Shown here one piece after another: positions 39,493-42,522 of a stretch of 42,522 nt of DNA. A model generated the notes under the pieces. It was not told the DNA's origin. It saw only the letters and a list, made by a program, of their open reading frames with translations, and made no database searches. A program made the translations under genes and the position numbers. The DNA is from a virus, in IMG/VR virus record IMGVR_UViG_3300034355_000787, positions 1 to 42,522 of that record. The stretch is one strand, 5' to 3'. Each line of letters starts with the position of its first letter. The stretch's first letter is position 1.

Positions 39493-39796
39493 GATGAAAA
39501 AGGTTTTGGGTAACCTGGTGTTAACTAGAGGAATTGGCCAAAGCATTATGATTGGTGATGAGATCGAAATTATGATCGGCAAATTTAACGGCAGTCAAGT
39601 AGTAATTGCTATTAATGCCCCAAAGCACATTGTTGTGCATCGCAAAGAGGTGTGGGAAAGAATTAAGGCTCAACAAAATGCTCGACAACATGACTGTGCT
39701 GATCATGCAGAATATCATATCGGGCGAGTTGGGGTGCGCATAGCGACTTGTGAAATGTGCGGATCAAGATGGAGTCCCGACGAGGATGAAGAGTAA
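39485..39796 (+). CDS. CsrA-like RNA-binding protein with zinc-type C-terminal extension
   Basis: This 103-residue protein has a full CsrA domain at residues 11-63: LVLTRGIGQSIMIGDEIEI, GSQVVIAINAPKHIVVHRKE, VWERI. Residues equivalent to E. coli CsrA Leu4 (Leu13) and Arg44 (Arg53), which contact GGA-loop RNA, are present. The C-terminal 40 residues carry C71, H74, H78, C89 and C92, a likely zinc site absent from standard 60-residue CsrA. CsrA blocks or stabilises mRNAs by binding GGA at ribosome sites, so a phage copy may rewire host or phage translation. AAGGAG precedes the ATG. Confidence 0.85.
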   Translation: MHEMKKVLGNLVLTRGIGQSIMIGDEIEIMIGKFNGSQVVIAINAPKHIVVHRKEVWERIKAQQNARQHDCADHAEYHIGRVGVRIATCEMCGSRWSPDEDEE

Positions 39797-40023
39797 TGTT
39801 TAGGAAAAATTTAAATTTATTGCAAGCATCTAGACTACTTGAGACTGGCGATTGCGATTATATTACTCGAGCAAATAGTTATGTAGATTGGCTTATTCTG
39901 GGCGATAAAGGATTGTTAGCTAGAGGCCCATCTAATATCAATTATGATGGGCCGGTATCTTACGATTTGAATTTAAGCCTATCTGACATTAGAGCTTATG
40001 ATTGGGAATGTAATTTTTTTTAA
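39796..40023 (+). CDS. Tad2/DUF2829-like small protein (tentative)
   Basis: This 75-residue protein starts with NLLQASRLLETGDCDYITR, has a middle with WLILGDKGLLARGPSN, and ends LSLSDIRAYDWECNFF. The layout (helix, basic strand, C-terminal sDIxAxDWe) resembles the DUF2829 proteins to which Tad2 belongs; Tad2 sequesters the signal nucleotide of the Thoeris defence. The match is by eye and short, so anti-defence function is a hypothesis. The start overlaps the CsrA-like stop (TAATG). Confidence 0.45.
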   Translation: MFRKNLNLLQASRLLETGDCDYITRANSYVDWLILGDKGLLARGPSNINYDGPVSYDLNLSLSDIRAYDWECNFF

Positions 40024-40041
40024 TATAGGAAATAAAAACAA

Positions 40042-40287
40042 ATGCAATTTGAATGTAAAGAAACAATTAATGAACAGCCGGATATTCTACAAGAATTTTT
40101 AGAGTATAGGGAATCAGCAAAATTACTCAATATGGATCTGCCTATACGCTATGAATCTATTCCGCCGACCCGAAAATCAAAGTATAGTATAGCCGAATGC
40201 TCGCACTGCAAAGGATTAAATGCATTTGAAAATCCATTGCCAAAAAATTGTTGTCGTGTATGCGACTGGTGCGAAAGAGAGTTTTAA
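40042..40287 (+). CDS. Cys-rich small protein
   Basis: This 81-residue protein ends in a zinc-type cluster: CSHCKGLNAFENP, then CCRVCDWCEREF. The first half is helical and acidic. AGGA lies about 11 bases upstream. Function unknown; it precedes the first Gly-rich cassette. Confidence 0.55.
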   Translation: MQFECKETINEQPDILQEFLEYRESAKLLNMDLPIRYESIPPTRKSKYSIAECSHCKGLNAFENPLPKNCCRVCDWCEREF

Positions 40288-40302
40288 AAAGAGAGTTTTA
40301 AG

Positions 40303-40614
40303 ATGAATAATTTTTGCAAAGTGTTTGGGAAAAGAATTGGCTCGGGCGCGGGCTATGGCTATGGCTCCGGCGACGGCTATAGCTATGGGTCCGGCGACGG
40401 CTCCGGCGATGGCTCAGGCTCCGGCTACAGCTATGGCGCCGGCTCCGGCGATGGCGATTGCTCCAGCTTGGGCTCCGGCGACGGCGATGGCGATGGGTCC
40501 GGCTGGGGCAAAGGCTATGGCGCGGGCGCTGGCTCCAGCTTGGGCTCCGGCCACGGCGCGGGCAACGGCGATGGCTCGGGCTATGGCTCAGACGATGGAT
40601 CCGGCCATGGATAA
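40303..40614 (+). CDS. Gly-X repeat protein, copy 1
   Basis: This 103-residue protein starts MNNFCKVFGKRIGSG and then alternates Gly with S, D, Y, A, W, N, C, K, L or H to the end (GSGHG). The head sequence recurs in four other genes at 41039, 41280, 41809 and 42176, which fixes the true frame although the other frames are also open. The DNA is an about hexameric GGC-NNN repeat, far GC-richer than the genome. Function unknown: Gly-rich alternation suggests flexible or condensate-forming protein, but this is inference. Confidence 0.65.
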   Translation: MNNFCKVFGKRIGSGAGYGYGSGDGYSYGSGDGSGDGSGSGYSYGAGSGDGDCSSLGSGDGDGDGSGWGKGYGAGAGSSLGSGHGAGNGDGSGYGSDDGSGHG

Positions 40615-40644
40615 GTGTGTTTTTATTAACAATTGGAGACAGAA

Positions 40645-41046
40645 ATGAAAGAAAATGAAATAGTAATTAATGGCGTAAAATATATAAAGCAAAATCAAGA
40701 GTTGACTGCAAATAGTATATACTCAAATTTTATAGGCGAGTATTGCATTGTTCGCAGCTATGGCGCTGGTGTGTTTTTTGGCGTGCTAAATGCAGTCGAA
40801 GATAACTATGCAGCTATATTATCGGACGCTAGACGCATACATTATTGGGATGATCATACAGCGGCGGCATGTACAGATTTAGCTTTATATGGCATCACCG
40901 AAAAGTCTAATTCGAGCAAAAGCAGCCGCGTTTGTGCAGCTGTCGACAACCAAGTTTTAATGCAAGTTATAGAAATTATCCCGTGTTCAAAAACAGCAAT
41001 TAACTGCCTGAGAAATTTTAGAGTTTGGACAGAAGGCCGTGAATAA
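40645..41046 (+). CDS. DUF6948-type protein
   Basis: This 133-residue protein contains GEYCIVRSYGAGVFFGVL (about 31-48), ILSDARRIHYWDD (63-75) and a C-terminal IEIIPCSKTAINCL, the pattern of a widespread small phage protein family (DUF6948) of unknown function. GGAG lies 6 bases before the ATG at 40645. It sits between Gly-X copies 1 and 2 and its end overlaps the GTG of copy 2. Confidence 0.75.
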   Translation: MKENEIVINGVKYIKQNQELTANSIYSNFIGEYCIVRSYGAGVFFGVLNAVEDNYAAILSDARRIHYWDDHTAAACTDLALYGITEKSNSSKSSRVCAAVDNQVLMQVIEIIPCSKTAINCLRNFRVWTEGRE

Positions 41047-41272
41047 TTTTTGCAAAGTGTTTGGCAAAAACATTGGCTATGGCTCGGGATCGGGCTGGGG
41101 CTCGGGCGCGGGCGATGGCTCCGGCTATGGCGCCGGCTATGGCTATGGCTCGGGCGCGGGCAAAGGCTCGGGCGACGGCTCGGGCTATGGCTCGGGCTAT
41201 GGCTCGGGATCGGGCTGGGGCTCGGGCGCGGGCGATGGCTCCGGCTCCGGCGATGGCTCCGGCCATGGATAA
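41039..41272 (+). CDS. Gly-X repeat protein, copy 2
   Basis: This 77-residue protein starts at GTG with VNNFCKVFGKNIGYG and continues as Gly-X repeats to GSGHG. The GTG lies in GAAGGCCGTGAA, a context repeated before copies 3 and 5. The start overlaps the DUF6948 stop by 8 bases. Segments of this copy are repeated within itself (GDGSGYG and GSGSGWGSGAG blocks), indicating internal duplication. Confidence 0.6.
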   Translation: MNNFCKVFGKNIGYGSGSGWGSGAGDGSGYGAGYGYGSGAGKGSGDGSGYGSGYGSGSGWGSGAGDGSGSGDGSGHG

Positions 41273-41279
41273 GAAGGCC

Positions 41280-41345
41280 GTGAATAATTTTTGCAAAGTG
41301 TTTGGGAGAGAAATTGGATCCGCCCCCAGATGGGGCGAAAATTAA
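41280..41345 (+). CDS. Truncated Gly-X cassette, copy 3 (head only, 21 aa)
   Basis: The same GTG context starts VNNFCKVFGREIGSAPRWGEN, then TAA. The head module is intact but the repeat is missing. Either it is a decayed copy or it shows that the head alone is kept as a unit. It starts 7 bases after the stop of copy 2. Confidence 0.45.
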   Translation: MNNFCKVFGREIGSAPRWGEN

Positions 41346-41367
41346 AGTAAAAAATTAAGGGGAAAAA

Positions 41368-41793
41368 ATGTCTGGCGTAAATAAAGCAATTTTATTGGGC
41401 AACATCGGGAAAGACCCCGAAATAAGGACTTTTCAAGACGGCGATCGAGTTGCTAACTTTAGCTTAGCGACATCGACCAAATGGAAGGATAAAGTTACGG
41501 GTGAGCAAAAAGAAGCGGTGGAATGGCACAATATAAGCGCTTTTGGTAAATTGGCTGCTATCTGCGAGCAATACCTTAATAAAGGTGACAAAGTATATAT
41601 TGAGGGTCATATAAAAACTGAAAAATATACCGATAAAGAAGGCGTTGTTAGATATAGCACTAAAATTATTATGGACAATATGCAAATGCTATCGAGTTTT
41701 AAAGGAGATGTGCGCTCAGATGGGGAAGATTCCACATTGCCGTCAAGCTCTAAGCTTTCCACTAATACCTTTGATGACGATATACCATTTTAG
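41368..41793 (+). CDS. ssb: Single-stranded DNA-binding protein
   Basis: This 141-residue protein has the SSB OB fold: VNKAILLGNIGKDPEIRTF, VANFSLATST, VEWHNISAFGKLA, YLNKGDKVYIEGHIKT, and the acidic tip DDDIPF used to recruit partners. AAGGGG precedes the ATG. It lies between Gly-X copies 3 and 4 and would serve with RecT in replication and recombination. Confidence 0.95.
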   Translation: MSGVNKAILLGNIGKDPEIRTFQDGDRVANFSLATSTKWKDKVTGEQKEAVEWHNISAFGKLAAICEQYLNKGDKVYIEGHIKTEKYTDKEGVVRYSTKIIMDNMQMLSSFKGDVRSDGEDSTLPSSSKLSTNTFDDDIPF

Positions 41794-41808
41794 GGGATGG
41801 AAAAAGAA

Positions 41809-42168
41809 ATGAATAATTTTTGTAAAGTGTTTGGGAAAAGAATTGGCTCTGGCAACTGCGATGGCTCGGGCTACAGCTATGGCGCCGGCGATGGCGATGG
41901 TGCGGGCTTTGGCTGGGGCTCGGGCGATGGCTCGGGCGACGGCTCGGGCTGGGGCGCCGGCGATGGCTATGGCTCCGGCGCGGGCAAAGGCGCGGGCTAT
42001 GGCTATGGCGCGGGCTCGGGCGACGGCTCGGGCTATGGCGCCGGCGATGGCTATGGCTCCGGCGCGGGCAAAGGCGCGGGCTATGGCTCGGGCGCGGGCA
42101 AAGGCGCGGGCTATGGCGCCGGCTATGGCTATGGCTCCGGCTCCGGCGATGGCTCCGGCCATGGATAA
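41809..42168 (+). CDS. Gly-X repeat protein, copy 4
   Basis: This 119-residue protein starts MNNFCKVFGKRIGSG, then GNCDGSGYSYGAG, and alternates Gly-X to GSGHG. GGA lies about 7 bases before this ATG; an ATG 12 bases further up would add MEKE. Its first approximately 80 bases are identical to copy 5, so one arose recently from the other. Internal repeats such as GYGYGAGSGDGSGYG occur. Confidence 0.65.
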   Translation: MNNFCKVFGKRIGSGNCDGSGYSYGAGDGDGAGFGWGSGDGSGDGSGWGAGDGYGSGAGKGAGYGYGAGSGDGSGYGAGDGYGSGAGKGAGYGSGAGKGAGYGAGYGYGSGSGDGSGHG

Positions 42169-42175
42169 GAAGGCC

Positions 42176-42457
42176 GTGAATAATTTTTGTAAAGTGTTTG
42201 GGAAAAGAATTGGCTCTGGCAACTGCGATGGCTCGGGCTACAGCTATGGCGCCGGCGCCGGCGATGGCGATGGTGCGGGCGATGGCGCGGGCAATGGCTC
42301 CGGCCACGGCGCGGGCAACGGCGACGGCTCGGGCAACGGCTCCGGCTACGGCTCGGGCGCCGGATCGGGATCGGGATGGGGCAACGGCTCAGGCTGGGGC
42401 CGGGGCTGGGGCTCGGGCGATGGATCGGGCCATGGCGATGGATCGGGATCGGGCTAA
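42176..42457 (+). CDS. Gly-X repeat protein, copy 5
   Basis: This 93-residue protein starts at GTG (GAAGGCCGTGAA context) with VNNFCKVFGKRIGSG and ends GSGHGDGSGSG. It starts 7 bases after the stop of copy 4. The end extends beyond the GSGHG seen in the other copies. Its 3' end is duplicated at the left edge of the window because the map is circular. Confidence 0.65.
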   Translation: MNNFCKVFGKRIGSGNCDGSGYSYGAGAGDGDGAGDGAGNGSGHGAGNGDGSGNGSGYGSGAGSGSGWGNGSGWGRGWGSGDGSGHGDGSGSG

Positions 42458-42522
42458 TTTAAAAATTTGAATTAGGCATACGGTTATTAAAAATGTTATT
42501 AAAAATAAATTTGGGGTTTAAA
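42396..42522. repeat. 127-bp terminal direct repeat (right copy)
   Basis: Identical to 1-127. It contains the end of Gly-X copy 5, the AT-rich leader, and GGGG as ribosome site of the gene at 128. Removing one copy gives the circular map. Confidence 0.95.

Noticed and set aside
41743-42307. Long minus-strand Ala-Ile/Ala-Arg and Ser-His/Pro-rich frames under the Gly-X genes
   Set aside because: They are mirror products of the GGC-NNN repeat, lack conserved starts and ribosome sites, and oppose the early operon.

Overview
The window is one complete tailed-phage genome of myovirus type (contractile tail). Its last 127 bases (42396-42522) repeat bases 1-127 exactly, so the molecule closes into a circle of 42,395 bp and the genes at the right edge continue into those at the left edge. 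127 is a common assembler k-mer length, so the repeat is probably an assembly overlap. The genome is AT-rich apart from a block of very GC-rich repeats at 40.3-42.5 kb, uses the standard code with Shine-Dalgarno starts, and carries a CsrA-type protein. Together these suggest a gammaproteobacterial host, perhaps a low-GC lineage such as the Legionellales; this is inference.

Layout. (1) An early rightward operon starts at a consensus promoter (38107-38135). It runs through small membrane proteins, a RecT annealing protein, a CsrA-like protein, a Tad2-like protein, SSB and a family of Gly-rich repeat genes, crosses the circle junction, and continues through zinc-ribbon and DUF551 genes to about 2.9 kb. 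(2) A leftward pair at 2.9-3.9 kb holds an HNH-type lipoprotein and an unknown protein. (3) A 665-bp non-coding region (3888-4552) is rich in hairpins and palindromes. It is followed by a VRR-NUC nuclease gene and two small genes. (4) A long leftward late region (32.7 down to 5.4 kb) runs in transcription order: small terminase, small accessory genes, large terminase, portal, Mu F-like head protein, three or four head-fibre-type proteins, DUF2213 protease/scaffold, cement protein, capsid, connectors, tail terminator, sheath, tube, frameshifted tail chaperone, tape measure, baseplate (Dit-like, plug, hub, Gp138 spike, gp25-like wedge, baseplate J, DUF2612), tail fibre, putative holin and M15 endolysin. 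A small rightward HTH regulator (25.7 kb) is embedded in it. (5) A short rightward operon of six unknown small genes (32.9-34.4 kb) is divergent from the late promoter. (6) A leftward replication segment (38.0-34.6 kb) holds a small HTH-like regulator, a winged-helix replication-type protein, a small protein, a lone IS110-type C-terminal domain protein, a strict two-motif repeat array and a DUF6378 protein.

No integrase or partition protein is visible. The replication-type protein, the circular map, a divergent promoter switch at 38.0-38.15 kb and a parS-like site at 26178-26193 make an episomal (phage-plasmid) life plausible but unproven. The parts most worth a second look are the alternating 37-bp array beside the IS110-type protein, the GC-rich Gly-X cassette genes, the parS-like site, the CsrA-zinc protein and the candidate structured RNA at 3.95-4.2 kb.
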